This document shows positions 26,601-41,600 of a stretch of DNA of 64,000 nt, in pieces. Below the pieces are notes generated by a model. It saw only the letters and a list, made by a program, of their open reading frames with translations. It did no database searches and was not told the DNA's origin. The position numbers and the translations under genes were made by a program. Source of the stretch: Salticus scenicus. Lineage: Eukaryota; Arthropoda; Arachnida; Araneae; Salticidae. Where the stretch lies: assembly GCA_963930645.1 (NCBI GenBank), contig OZ005649.1:75003626-75067625 (forward strand). The letters run 5' to 3'. Within the stretch, counting starts at the first letter, position 1. Every line of letters starts with the position of its first letter.

Positions 26601-29600
26601 TTTCATGCTTTTATATTTTTAGTGAATAAAAGGGTTTGAGGAAACAATATTTTCATTCATGTTATACTGTGCATGTGTACATAATAGTGATTCTAGAGTT
26701 CATATCGAACTTCAGTTTATGAACTCCTGTTATAATGGACTCTCGTTAATATGGACAAAAACTGCTGGCCCTTGATTGTCTGTTTTAACGAGAGTTCACT
26801 GTATTTTTATTAAAATAGCGATCCATGTGTGGTGGTACTTTTTATTTTATTTAATAATGGATAGAGGTTGCCTTTAATTTAAAACAAAATATGTTAACAA
26901 ATTGTGATCGTATGAAATAATGATGAATTACCCTAGGCTTCGATCTGATCATACATGGGTACATACCAAGTATAAGATAAATTCAATCTTTACTTTTTTA
27001 AGATATTTTAAAGTTTAGAATAAAACATACCCGGTCTTGAAAAAAAGGAAAGGCAGTCTTCAATTCCAATTTAAAAGTATTTATTAAGATTAATTTGCTT
27101 TCCCACTTCAAGAATGCAGAAATCCGGACAACTGTTATAAATCTCAAATCTCTAATACATAGCCATGCTTCTTTAAAATAAATTCAAGATACTTATAACA
27201 AAATATTTATATAACAAAAATCAGCTCCGGTCACTGTCACAATTTCGTTTCAAGTCATAATAACCGTGTGGGACCATATATATAAAAATAACGGTAAAAT
27301 ATAACGTACGGACGCAAGTGCCCGGCCATTCTTCTCTGCACACAGGTGGAACACCAACTGACTGATTTTTAAATTTTTAAAAATCGCTCCTAAAGAAAAA
27401 ACAGGTCCGCACACCTAAAATCACGGATACGCGATTTTGATTCGTTAATCGGACCGCAAAAGTAACCAATTAAACAGTTCGCGCATGCAAGAGAAACAAT
27501 CGCCGATTCTCCCGTTGACAAGTGTCGCGGGAAGCAAACTTTACAGGGTGCGTTGAGCCAGGAACGAACGGCTGCGATGAGATGCCTGCAAAACGATGTA
27601 TTTTGGCATAGGAATTAAACAAGAGGTGATGTATTTACATCACATATCCCCACATGACCAATTACAAAAAATTTTATGGCACTGGAAACATGAACCGGAT
27701 ATGGTGAAATTGTGAACAGAGCCAGAGACGGTTTTTGTTGACAAAAGACATAAAATTTTTTGTGAATAAATTGTATAAAAGAATAATATAAAAAAAAAAT
27801 TCAGAAACATTACTAAATATAACATATATATCAATTATTTTACAACAAAAAGAAACTCATCGTTATTACACATACGAACTTGTTATAAGAAGAAATAATA
27901 TAATCATAATATCAACAAAAAAAAAAATCACTGAACACATGAGCTTGTTATTTGAAAACACTCACGTGAGAAAAAAAAAAAAAAAAAATTCCCTTTTTTC
28001 TCTCAATTTCTCTTTAAAGGAAATCATGCGAATGACAATAACATGGCTCATAAAATTAAATAATCTCAATTCTTATAGAAAAGTAAGATACACATAAAAT
28101 ATAAATGTAATATCCTAAATGTAAACACAGCACATGAAAATAGATATCTATTAATATATATAAGTATGAATATAAACATGAAATCATATTACACAAGTGA
28201 CATGTCATGAAAGAAATATTATATTTGTTACCAGTAACATAAGAATTGTTTATAAAATAAATATCAATATATTTGGGCCCAATTATTACATGTGAGAAAG
28301 CCCCTTGGAAATAGACCAAGAAAATATCAAACGAAATTAAAACCCAATTAAAATAATAACCCTAAAATGAAAATAAAAGAATGTACTTTACAAAAAAAAA
28401 ATGCTATTTCCAATTGACTTGCTACTATTACACAATTATTTTCACATATATATATCTATATCTGAATAATACTCTAAAAAAAAAAATATATATATACATA
28501 TATGAATGAGGAATTATTTAACAGAAGTGTGGTACAGCAAAATCCAACCATCTAACACATTGAACACTTTTTTTTTTTTTTTTTTAATTTTTGTATACTT
28601 TACTATGATAATCTTGAGATATTAATATTATATTTTCAAAAATTAACTCTTTTATAAAACATAATTTACTGGCTGTGACTCTCCAAGAGTACTCCCAACC
28701 AGGTTGATCAGTCCTATTCTGAAGCACTCCGGAAAGACACAGAAAGCAAAAAAAAAAAAAAAATTTATATATATATATTGTTAAAGATTACTATTTTTTA
28801 TTCCTGGGCCTCAGGTTGTACCTGGGGGCCGAGCTATCTGGTATACAAGTGTTATTTTTCTTGTTGACAATAGGAGCAGGAGATTGACTATTTTCTAGAA
28901 CTGGTAATTTATTGTTTGTAAGCAGAGAATTTGTATTGTCTTGTATAAGATATTGTTTCCTTTTTGGGACAATTAAAAGTCTATCGATATTAATGTGGAA
29001 CGGTTTTGCTGTAACACTTTCATACTCTTTAATTTGAACCAGCACCTTAGAAATTACTTTAGTGACAATAAAAGGCCCGATAAACCTTGCTTTGAAAGTG
29101 TCTCGTGTTTTCATGTAAACAAGGTCGCCCGTCTTGAACACTCTGAGGGAAGCCCTCTGGTGCTGTCTTTGATTTCTGTAATTTTGAGCATCCTTCATAT
29201 TTCTATGTACCTTTTCATAAACTCTATTTAGCGACTTCATGTATTGATAATACTCAAAGGGGAATTCCATATTTGACATTTCATGCAATTCACATACATC
29301 AAATATATTAGAAACTGACCTACCAAAATGTAAAAATGCTGGTGAATACCCCGTTGATGAATGTATAGAAGTGTTGTATATACTTTTATGTATCATCAAG
29401 GCTTGTTTGAAGTTGAAGCCTTCACCTGCTAATGAAGCAATAGATGATTTGATACTAGTGTTTATTCTTTCGGAAGATCCTTGCGTCTGTGGATGTGCAG
29501 ACGAAGCATGAACAAGGCTTATTTTCATGGTTTTGGTGAAATGGTTGAAAATATCTGCTGTAAACTGAGGTCCAAGGTCAGACATTAATGCTGCAGGACG

Positions 29601-32600
29601 TCCATATGATGTGATATATTTTGTTAGGGAGTCTACAACAGACTGTGCCGTGGGTTTTTTAATTGGAAAAAGTTCTAAGAATTTGGAGAAGTGATCAAAA
29701 CAGGTAAGTACAAACATTTTGTTGGAGAATGGTCCAACAAAATCCATAGATACCAGTTCACCAGGTTTATTTGGAATGAACATTTCCTGTAAAGGAGCTG
29801 CAGGAATTTTGTGAGGCTTATTTCTGATACACAGTTTACAAGAAAGCACGTAATTTTTGGTATCTCTGTATATTCCTCTCCAGTAATATGACTTCAGGAT
29901 TTTACGGTATGTATTATAAATACCAAAATGTGGCATATGAGCTATCTTTAAAATTTTAGGTTTTAGTGAATTTGGTACAAGAATCTTGGAGGAATTACTA
30001 TCTTGTTTGCTATTAAATTTTCTTTTTATCATCAATAGACCCGTATCTGGATGAATGAAATAATTTTTGAATTTCTGTTTTGGATTTTCAGACGTAATAT
30101 TTTGTACTATTTTCAATAAATTATCATCATGTTTTTGTTCAATAAATAAAGTATCTTGTGAAACTTGTAGTTCTGGGTCATTATTTTCTCTATTAGTTAG
30201 GTTTAGGTTGCTGTGATTTATATTGTGCAACTGTATGCTGGGTGAATTGGATGATACAGGTAAGATGTTTTCATCATTTATTAACTCTGGATTTGTTGTC
30301 AAATTTTGGGTGGATTCTGAAAAGTCATCACGTGAAAAATAATCTGCTAGAACATTAGATTGACCTTTAATGTATTGAAATGTAAAATCATATGTGTACA
30401 ACTCTATTAGCCATTTTGTAGTAAGATCTACAGGTGAAGTAGTACTGCGATAGGATTCTATGGGTTTGCTATCACTTAAAATTGTAAATTGTCTATTATA
30501 TAAGTAGAACCTGAATGCTTGAACTGATTTAACAATTGCCATAAGTTCTTTCTTGAGTGCCGGATAGTGCTTCTCAGAATTAGAAAGTGTTTTGCTGAAA
30601 TAGCTAACTGGTTGTAATACATTGTTGCGTTCTTGCAACAGAACCCCAGCTATAGCTACATTGCTAGCATCGGTATTCAGGAAGAAAGGCTTGTCAAAAT
30701 CAGGTAAATTTAGAAATGGCTTAGTAAAAAATATCTTTTGAATTTTCTGAAAAACTTCTGTGTGTTGATGTGTCCATTTAAACGGGATCTTCGTTGAAGT
30801 TAACTGTGTTAGTTGATCCACTAGTTTTGCATAATTTGGAAGAATTTTTCTGTAAAAACCACATAAACCCAAAAATCTCTTTAAATGTTTTCTTGTTTTG
30901 GGAGTTGGAAATGCTGTTATTTTGGTGATGTTTGATGATATGGGACTTATTGTATGGTCTTGTATATGAAATCCAAGGTAATCAATAGCCTTCTTAAAAA
31001 ATTGGGATTTCTTCGTAGATAAGGTGATGTTATACTTTAATAAAATTTTGAAAAGTTGAGTCAGTTTTTCTAACATTTCTGGAAATGAGTTGCTACATAC
31101 AATAATATCGTCCTGGTATGCAAAGATACCAAGACATTTTGTTTCTTCAATTATCGCATCAATCAACATTTGGAAACTGCTTGCTGCAGATCTTAGTCCA
31201 AACATTAAACGACTAAATGAATAGGTCCCCCACTGAGTTGTGAATGATAACCTTTTTCTGAACTTCTTTGGGAGATGTATTTGATGATATGCAGACGGGA
31301 AGTCCAGCGTGGTGAAGTATTTATACTTTGAAATGTTATTAATGATATAATCAATTCGGGGCAATGGATACGATGAACTCCTTATCATGGCATTGATGAG
31401 TCGCAGATCAAGGGCTAGGCGAAAAGATGGCTTTTCATCAGGAGATGTGGGTTTTTTCTTCACAGCAAGCATGGGACACGCCCATTCAGAAATGCTCCTT
31501 TCAATGATGCCAGCCTCTTGTAGAGCATCAATTTGTTTCTTTATCTCCTCCTGCATAGCTTCAGGAACTGGATAAGGCAACGTTCTTACAGGAACATCAC
31601 TTGTGAATTGTATATGCGGGGTCACATGGTCAGTGTGTCCCAGTGATTTAAGTGATGAGGAAAAAACCACTTGATGCTCCATAAGCAATTTCTGGATAGT
31701 CAATCTTTCTTTAGTAGACAAATGGTGTAAGGAAAAATTATCAATACTAAATTCAGATTTTCGGAGTTGAATGATCTCATCCGATGCTTGAATCAGATTA
31801 ACTTGTGCTCTGGGCTCTTGTTTAATTTCCTCTATTTCTTCAATTTGGTGAATTATTCCAAGCTTGGTACCTTTATTTAAATGTTGATCTACTTTAGAAT
31901 AATTTGTTAACGGAACTGAAAATGACATTACTTCAATATTTTTACTATGTGAACCCTCTTCAAGGTTGACAATTGCAGTGTACAAACCTATACCTTTGTT
32001 TTTATTCAGTGTGGGAATAAAGATTACCTGTTTATCAGCATATATTTGTTTGCACATAACAAAGACATAAACTGTTTGTAGCGGTGGAATGATCACTTTG
32101 TTTTTGAGTGTACATTTATTAACTTCATCTTGACAGTCAAATTGAGAATTTTTATCGTTTACGAAAGTAGGATTAGAGGTAGAAGTACTGGTCTCAGGAA
32201 TAGCGGGTAAATTTTGGAGGCAATTAATTTTGGATTCAGGAATCTCATACTCATCTTCAGGAATTGTGCTATAAATGTCAACATGACAATCGTTAATCTG
32301 TACGAGATTTTGTTTTAAATCAATTAGGACCCTATGGGTTTTCAGAAAATCAAATCCCAATATACCAATGAATTTTGAGTCTGTAGGAATATCTATGAGA
32401 AAAAATGTATGTCTGAAAAAAAATTTGCCAATTTTGAATGATAGATTGATACATCCCGCACAAAATACCGCTGAATTGACAGTAGCAATTTTAACTTTTG
32501 TAGCGACTCTTTTAAAGTGTAATTCATTTCTGAATTTATCGAAATAGCCTTTGGCTAAAACTGAAATGCTCGCACCTGAATCCAAAAGAAAGTTTTGTAA

Positions 32601-35600
32601 TGACTTATTTATGTTTAACTTAACAATAGGTAAGTGAGGACTGGCAGCTTGAGTGTACAATAGAAATCTTAATGAATGAATAAAAATAACATCCTCATCA
32701 GGCTGATTTTCTGTTTGGGATGTAGCATTAGATGATATATTTGCAGGAACAATGGTTTGAGTACTTACTGAACTGACCAATCTTTTTGATGAGATAGGAA
32801 ATTTTAATCTAGTGCTTGGTGATCTTAGGATTATATCCTGACCACAAATTTTTAGACCATTCGAATGTTCATTATGAATGGGAGAGGAAGTGCAGGACTG
32901 ACCTCTCCCAGAAATTTGTCAGTCTTTATGAAACTGACGATTTTTGTAGTTGAGCCCTTTACGTTTATGTTCAAAAGTTGCTGACTCCGATTGAGCCTGT
33001 GCTGACCGGGGGTGTGTGTGAGAGGAGTGTCCATCCGAAGGAGAATGTCTACGGTTATATTTGGATCTAATTTTATTTCTTTGACATGATTTGAATCCCT
33101 GTCGATCTGTGTCAAATCTTCTGCCACCCTGATAATCTTTTAATTTGTAACAAAAGCGGGCAGTGTGTCCAACCCGAGAACACCACTGACATGTCGGTTT
33201 ATGACCATCAGACCGCGAGGGCCGATCTGAATTTAATTCAAGATGATGCAGCTGGGAGTCCCGATCCGCGGCATTATGCTGTGCATTTTCAGCAGTCATG
33301 CAATGATTTATATTTGAAAATGATGGCTGGGAAACAGCCAAAGATTCACCTGATTGGACAACCTCCTGATATGCAGCCAGATTGTCAACCATTTCCTCAA
33401 AATTACTACACTTTCTCGTTAAAAGATGTAACTTATAATCGGGGGTGAGAGTATCTGTTAATTTTGCAATGAGTAGTTGGTCCATTGATTCTTGTGGAAA
33501 TTTTGGAAACCTCTTATAAACAAGATGTTGGAGCCGATTAGCAAAGTTTCGGATATTCTCCAAACCATCAAATTTAATGGCATTATATTGTAATGCTACA
33601 CTCTGTTCTGTTTCACCTTTAAAATTCTTACGTAAAATCTGAAATAATTCATCAGGAGATTTGGCTCTTTGGCATGGGATTGACGATGTATAAAATTTTA
33701 AAGCCCTATCGCAAAGTTTTGATTTAATAAAAATAAGGGCCTGTTTAGGATGCCATTTAAAAATATCTATTTTAGTTTGCACCTGTTCAATAAAAAAATC
33801 CAAAAGATCTGGATCACCATTAAATGGTGTTACTGTGAATTTAAAGACAATAAGATTTTTCAGCATTCATGATTTTAAGAAAAATTTGTCAAAATTTGCA
33901 GAGACAAAAAAAGTTAATGCATAGTCATATATTTTCAAAATATCAAGCAGACATACTCATCTACTTTAATCTTATTATATTTCATAACAAATTTTCATAT
34001 TAACTGAAGTTGACCCATCTTATTATGTCTATTTTTTTGAAGTGATAGCAAACTCCCAAACACAATAAATTATAACATGTTATTCCTTCAAATACAAAAA
34101 TATCATACAGCCTATTTTCAAAATATTCTCTCTCTATTATCTTGGCATTAATTCTAAATCAAAACAGTATTTTTATTTTGCAAATGAATAATACCCTATA
34201 TAATCCAGAAACACATACCAATATATTACACTTCAAATGTGAAAGTAAGCTTTTAATTATTATTCTTGATAAACTATTTGTTTAAATACATTCAACAGAC
34301 TAGATTATAATACTTAGTTCAATATGCCACTATGGAATTTTTTTTGAAAAAACCACTTTTCAAAAGTATGTTTTTGAAAAAATATATGAATTCTTATTTA
34401 ACTATTTCATTTTATTATTATTACTATTATTAATGAAATGGCTAATAGGCATCTTAAAATAAAATTTTACCCATACAAACAGTACTACTTTCAATAATTA
34501 CTGCCCTTATGGCTATGAAAATATGAATAATAACAAAAATATACATCTTTCTAATAATTTCTTAAATAAAGCACTTTCAGATCAAAACTGGCAATGTACC
34601 TCATGCAATCTTTAATTTTTTACGATCGGCACCATATGTGGTGGTACTTTTTATTTTATTTAATAATGGATAGAGGTTGCCTTTAATTTAAAACAAAATA
34701 TGTTAACAAATTGTGATCGTATGAAATAATGATGAATTACCCTAGGCTTCGATCTGATCATACATGGGTACATACCAAGTATAAGATAAATTCAATCTTT
34801 ACTTTTTTAAGATATTTTAAAGTTTAGAATAAAACATACCCGGTCTTGAAAAAAAGGAAAGGCAGTCTTCAATTCCAATTTAAAAGTATTTATTAAGATT
34901 AATTTGCTTTCCCACTTCAAGAATGCAGAAATCCGGACAACTGTTATAAATCTCAAATCTCTAATACATAGCCATGCTTCTTTAAAATAAATTCAAGATA
35001 CTTATAACAAAATATTTATATAACAAAAATCAGCTCCGGTCACTGTCACAATTTCGTTTCAAGTCATAATAACCGTGTGGGACCATATATATAAAAATAA
35101 CGGTAAAATATAACGTACGGACGCAAGTGCCCGGCCATTCTTCTCTGCACACAGGTGGAACACCAACTGACTGATTTTTAAATTTTTAAAAATCGCTCCT
35201 AAAGAAAAAACAGGTCCGCACACCTAAAATCACGGATACGCGATTTTGATTCGTTAATCGGACCGCAAAAGTAACCAATTAAACAGTTCGCGCATGCAAG
35301 AGAAACAATCGCCGATTCTCCCGTTGACAAGTGTCGCGGGAAGCAAACTTTACAGGGTGCGTTGAGCCAGGAACGAACGGCTGCGATGAGATGCCTGCAA
35401 AACGATGTATTTTGGCATAGGAATTAAACAAGAGGTGATGTATTTACATCACATATCCCCACATGACCAATTACAAAAAATTTTATGGCACTGGAAACAT
35501 GAACCGGATATGGTGAAATTGTGAACAGAGCCAGAGACGGTTTTTGTTGACAAAAGACATAAAATTTTTTGTGAATAAATTGTATAAAAGAATAATATAA

Positions 35601-38600
35601 AAAAAAAATTCAGAAACATTACTAAATATAACATATATATCAATTATTTTACAACAAAAAGAAACTCATCGTTATTACACATACGAACTTGTTATAAGAA
35701 GAAATAATATAATCATAATATCAACAAAAAAAAAAATCACTGAACACATGAGCTTGTTATTTGAAAACACTCACGTGAGAAAAAAAAAAAAAAAATTCCC
35801 TTTTTTCTCTCAATTTCTCTTTAAAGGAAATCATGCGAATGACAATAACATGGCTCATAAAATTAAATAATCTCAATTCTTATAGAAAAGTAAGATACAC
35901 ATAAAATATAAATGTAATATCCTAAATGTAAACACAGCACATGAAAATAGATATCTATTAATATATATAAGTATGAATATAAACATGAAATCATATTACA
36001 CAAGTGACATGTCATGAAAGAAATATTATATTTGTTACCAGTAACATAAGAATTGTTTATAAAATAAATATCAATATATTTGGGCCCAATTATTACATGT
36101 GAGAAAGCCCCTTGGAAATAGACCAAGAAAATATCAAACGAAATTAAAACCCAATTAAAATAATAACCCTAAAATGAAAATAAAAGAATGTACTTTACAA
36201 AAAAAAAATGCTATTTCCAATTGACTTGCTACTATTACACAATTATTTTCACATATATATATCTATATCTGAATAATACTCTAAAAAAAAAATATATATA
36301 TATACATATATGAATGAGGAATTATTTAACAGAAGTGTGGTACAGCAAAATCCAACCATCTAACACATTGAACACTTTTTTTTTTTTTTTTTTAATTTTT
36401 GTATACTTTACTATGATAATCTTGAGATATTAATATTATATTTTCAAAAATTAACTCTTTTATAAAACATAATTTACTGGCTGTGACTCTCCAAGAGTAC
36501 TCCCAACCAGGTTGATCAGTCCTATTCTGAAGCACTCCGGAAAGACACAGAAAGCAAAAAAAAAAAAAAAATTTATATATATATATTGTTAAAGATTACT
36601 ATTTTTTATTCCTGGGCCTCAGGTTGTACCTGGGGGCCGAGCTATCTGGTATACAAGTGTTATTTTTCTTGTTGACAATAGGAGCAGGAGATTGACTATT
36701 TTCTAGAACTGGTAATTTATTGTTTGTAAGCAGAGAATTTGTATTGTCTTGTATAAGATATTGTTTCCTTTTTGGGACAATTAAAAGTCTATCGATATTA
36801 ATGTGGAACGGTTTTGCTGTAACACTTTCATACTCTTTAATTTGAACCAGCACCTTAGAAATTACTTTAGTGACAATAAAAGGCCCGATAAACCTTGCTT
36901 TGAAAGTGTCTCGTGTTTTCATGTAAACAAGGTCGCCCGTCTTGAACACTCTGAGGGAAGCCCTCTGGTGCTGTCTTTGATTTCTGTAATTTTGAGCATC
37001 CTTCATATTTCTATGTACCTTTTCATAAACTCTATTTAGCGACTTCATGTATTGATAATACTCAAAGGGGAATTCCATATTTGACATTTCATGCAATTCA
37101 CATACATCAAATATATTAGAAACTGACCTACCAAAATGTAAAAATGCTGGTGAATACCCCGTTGATGAATGTATAGAAGTGTTGTATATACTTTTATGTA
37201 TCATCAAGGCTTGTTTGAAGTTGAAGCCTTCACCTGCTAATGAAGCAATAGATGATTTGATACTAGTGTTTATTCTTTCGGAAGATCCTTGCGTCTGTGG
37301 ATGTGCAGACGAAGCATGAACAAGGCTTATTTTCATGGTTTTGGTGAAATGGTTGAAAATATCTGCTGTAAACTGAGGTCCAAGGTCAGACATTAATGCT
37401 GCAGGACGTCCATATGATGTGATATATTTTGTTAGGGAGTCTACAACAGACTGTGCCGTGGGTTTTTTAATTGGAAAAAGTTCTAAGAATTTGGAGAAGT
37501 GATCAAAACAGGTAAGTACAAACATTTTGTTGGAGAATGGTCCAACAAAATCCATAGATACCAGTTCACCAGGTTTATTTGGAATGAACATTTCCTGTAA
37601 AGGAGCTGCAGGAATTTTGTGAGGCTTATTTCTGATACACAGTTTACAAGAAAGCACGTAATTTTTGGTATCTCTGTATATTCCTCTCCAGTAATATGAC
37701 TTCAGGATTTTACGGTATGTATTATAAATACCAAAATGTGGCATATGAGCTATCTTTAAAATTTTAGGTTTTAGTGAATTTGGTACAAGAATCTTGGAGG
37801 AATTACTATCTTGTTTGCTATTAAATTTTCTTTTTATCATCAATAGACCCGTATCTGGATGAATGAAATAATTTTTGAATTTCTGTTTTGGATTTTCAGA
37901 CGTAATATTTTGTACTATTTTCAATAAATTATCATCATGTTTTTGTTCAATAAATAAAGTATCTTGTGAAACTTGTAGTTCTGGGTCATTATTTTCTCTA
38001 TTAGTTAGGTTTAGGTTGCTGTGATTTATATTGTGCAACTGTATGCTGGGTGAATTGGATGATACAGGTAAGATGTTTTCATCATTTATTAACTCTGGAT
38101 TTGTTGTCAAATTTTGGGTGGATTCTGAAAAGTCATCACGTGAAAAATAATCTGCTAGAACATTAGATTGACCTTTAATGTATTGAAATGTAAAATCATA
38201 TGTGTACAACTCTATTAGCCATTTTGTAGTAAGATCTACAGGTGAAGTAGTACTGCGATAGGATTCTATGGGTTTGCTATCACTTAAAATTGTAAATTGT
38301 CTATTATATAAGTAGAACCTGAATGCTTGAACTGATTTAACAATTGCCATAAGTTCTTTCTTGAGTGCCGGATAGTGCTTCTCAGAATTAGAAAGTGTTT
38401 TGCTGAAATAGCTAACTGGTTGTAATACATTGTTGCGTTCTTGCAACAGAACCCCAGCTATAGCTACATTGCTAGCATCGGTATTCAGGAAGAAAGGCTT
38501 GTCAAAATCAGGTAAATTTAGAAATGGCTTAGTAAAAAATATCTTTTGAATTTTCTGAAAAACTTCTGTGTGTTGATGTGTCCATTTAAACGGGATCTTC

Positions 38601-41600
38601 GTTGAAGTTAACTGTGTTAGTTGATCCACTAGTTTTGCATAATTTGGAAGAATTTTTCTGTAAAAACCACATAAACCCAAAAATCTCTTTAAATGTTTTC
38701 TTGTTTTGGGAGTTGGAAATGCTGTTATTTTGGTGATGTTTGATGATATGGGACTTATTGTATGGTCTTGTATATGAAATCCAAGGTAATCAATAGCCTT
38801 CTTAAAAAATTGGGATTTCTTCGTAGATAAGGTGATGTTATACTTTAATAAAATTTTGAAAAGTTGAGTCAGTTTTTCTAACATTTCTGGAAATGAGTTG
38901 CTACATACAATAATATCGTCCTGGTATGCAAAGATACCAAGACATTTTGTTTCTTCAATTATCGCATCAATCAACATTTGGAAACTGCTTGCTGCAGATC
39001 TTAGTCCAAACATTAAACGACTAAATGAATAGGTCCCCCACTGAGTTGTGAATGATAACCTTTTTCTGAACTTCTTTGGGAGATGTATTTGATGATATGC
39101 AGACGGGAAGTCCAGCGTGGTGAAGTATTTATACTTTGAAATGTTATTAATGATATAATCAATTCGGGGCAATGGATACGATGAACTCCTTATCATGGCA
39201 TTGATGAGTCGCAGATCAAGGGCTAGGCGAAAAGATGGCTTTTCATCAGGAGATGTGGGTTTTTTCTTCACAGCAAGCATGGGACACGCCCATTCAGAAA
39301 TGCTCCTTTCAATGATGCCAGCCTCTTGTAGAGCATCAATTTGTTTCTTTATCTCCTCCTGCATAGCTTCAGGAACTGGATAAGGCAACGTTCTTACAGG
39401 AACATCACTTGTGAATTGTATATGCGGGGTCACATGGTCAGTGTGTCCCAGTGATTTAAGTGATGAGGAAAAAACCACTTGATGCTCCATAAGCAATTTC
39501 TGGATAGTCAATCTTTCTTTAGTAGACAAATGGTGTAAGGAAAAATTATCAATACTAAATTCAGATTTTCGGAGTTGAATGATCTCATCCGATGCTTGAA
39601 TCAGATTAACTTGTGCTCTGGGCTCTTGTTTAATTTCCTCTATTTCTTCAATTTGGTGAATTATTCCAAGCTTGGTACCTTTATTTAAATGTTGATCTAC
39701 TTTAGAATAATTTGTTAACGGAACTGAAAATGACATTACTTCAATATTTTTACTATGTGAACCCTCTTCAAGGTTGACAATTGCAGTGTACAAACCTATA
39801 CCTTTGTTTTTATTCAGTGTGGGAATAAAGATTACCTGTTTATCAGCATATATTTGTTTGCACATAACAAAGACATAAACTGTTTGTAGCGGTGGAATGA
39901 TCACTTTGTTTTTGAGTGTACATTTATTAACTTCATCTTGACAGTCAAATTGAGAATTTTTATCGTTTACGAAAGTAGGATTAGAGGTAGAAGTACTGGT
40001 CTCAGGAATAGCGGGTAAATTTTGGAGGCAATTAATTTTGGATTCAGGAATCTCATACTCATCTTCAGGAATTGTGCTATAAATGTCAACATGACAATCG
40101 TTAATCTGTACGAGATTTTGTTTTAAATCAATTAGGACCCTATGGGTTTTCAGAAAATCAAATCCCAATATACCAATGAATTTTGAGTCTGTAGGAATAT
40201 CTATGAGAAAAAATGTATGTCTGAAAAAAAATTTGCCAATTTTGAATGATAGATTGATACATCCCGCACAAAATACCGCTGAATTGACAGTAGCAATTTT
40301 AACTTTTGTAGCGACTCTTTTAAAGTGTAATTCATTTCTGAATTTATCGAAATAGCCTTTGGCTAAAACTGAAATGCTCGCACCTGAATCCAAAAGAAAG
40401 TTTTGTAATGACTTATTTATGTTTAACTTAACAATAGGTAAGTGAGGACTGGCAGCTTGAGTGTACAATAGAAATCTTAATGAATGAATAAAAATAACAT
40501 CCTCATCAGGCTGATTTTCTGTTTGGGATGTAGCATTAGATGATATATTTGCAGGAACAATGGTTTGAGTACTTACTGAACTGACCAATCTTTTTGATGA
40601 GATAGGAAATTTTAATCTAGTGCTTGGTGATCTTAGGATTATATCCTGACCACAAATTTTTAGACCATTCGAATGTTCATTATGAATGGGAGAGGAAGTG
40701 CAGGACTGACCTCTCCCAGAAATTTGTCAGTCTTTATGAAACTGACGATTTTTGTAGTTGAGCCCTTTACGTTTATGTTCAAAAGTTGCTGACTCCGATT
40801 GAGCCTGTGCTGACCGGGGGTGTGTGTGAGAGGAGTGTCCATCCGAAGGAGAATGTCTACGGTTATATTTGGATCTAATTTTATTTCTTTGACATGATTT
40901 GAATCCCTGTCGATCTGTGTCAAATCTTCTGCCACCCTGATAATCTTTTAATTTGTAACAAAAGCGGGCAGTGTGTCCAACCCGAGAACACCACTGACAT
41001 GTCGGTTTATGACCATCAGACCGCGAGGGCCGATCTGAATTTAATTCAAGATGATGCAGCTGGGAGTCCCGATCCGCGGCATTATGCTGTGCATTTTCAG
41101 CAGTCATGCAATGATTTATATTTGAAAATGATGGCTGGGAAACAGCCAAAGATTCACCTGATTGGACAACCTCCTGATATGCAGCCAGATTGTCAACCAT
41201 TTCCTCAAAATTACTACACTTTCTCGTTAAAAGATGTAACTTATAATCGGGGGTGAGAGTATCTGTTAATTTTGCAATGAGTAGTTGGTCCATTGATTCT
41301 TGTGGAAATTTTGGAAACCTCTTATAAACAAGATGTTGGAGCCGATTAGCAAAGTTTCGGATATTCTCCAAACCATCAAATTTAATGGCATTATATTGTA
41401 ATGCTACACTCTGTTCTGTTTCACCTTTAAAATTCTTACGTAAAATCTGAAATAATTCATCAGGAGATTTGGCTCTTTGGCATGGGATTGACGATGTATA
41501 AAATTTTAAAGCCCTATCGCAAAGTTTTGATTTAATAAAAATAAGGGCCTGTTTAGGATGCCATTTAAAAATATCTATTTTAGTTTGCACCTGTTCAATA

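Noticed and set aside
28056..28319. 87-residue hydrophobic frame after pol as a possible envelope gene
   Set aside because: Repeated only because the array is duplicated; A/T-rich chance composition, no envelope motifs, far too short.
32852..33127. 91-residue frame overlapping the gag/pol junction
   Set aside because: Lies in another phase within gag and has no domain; a shadow frame.
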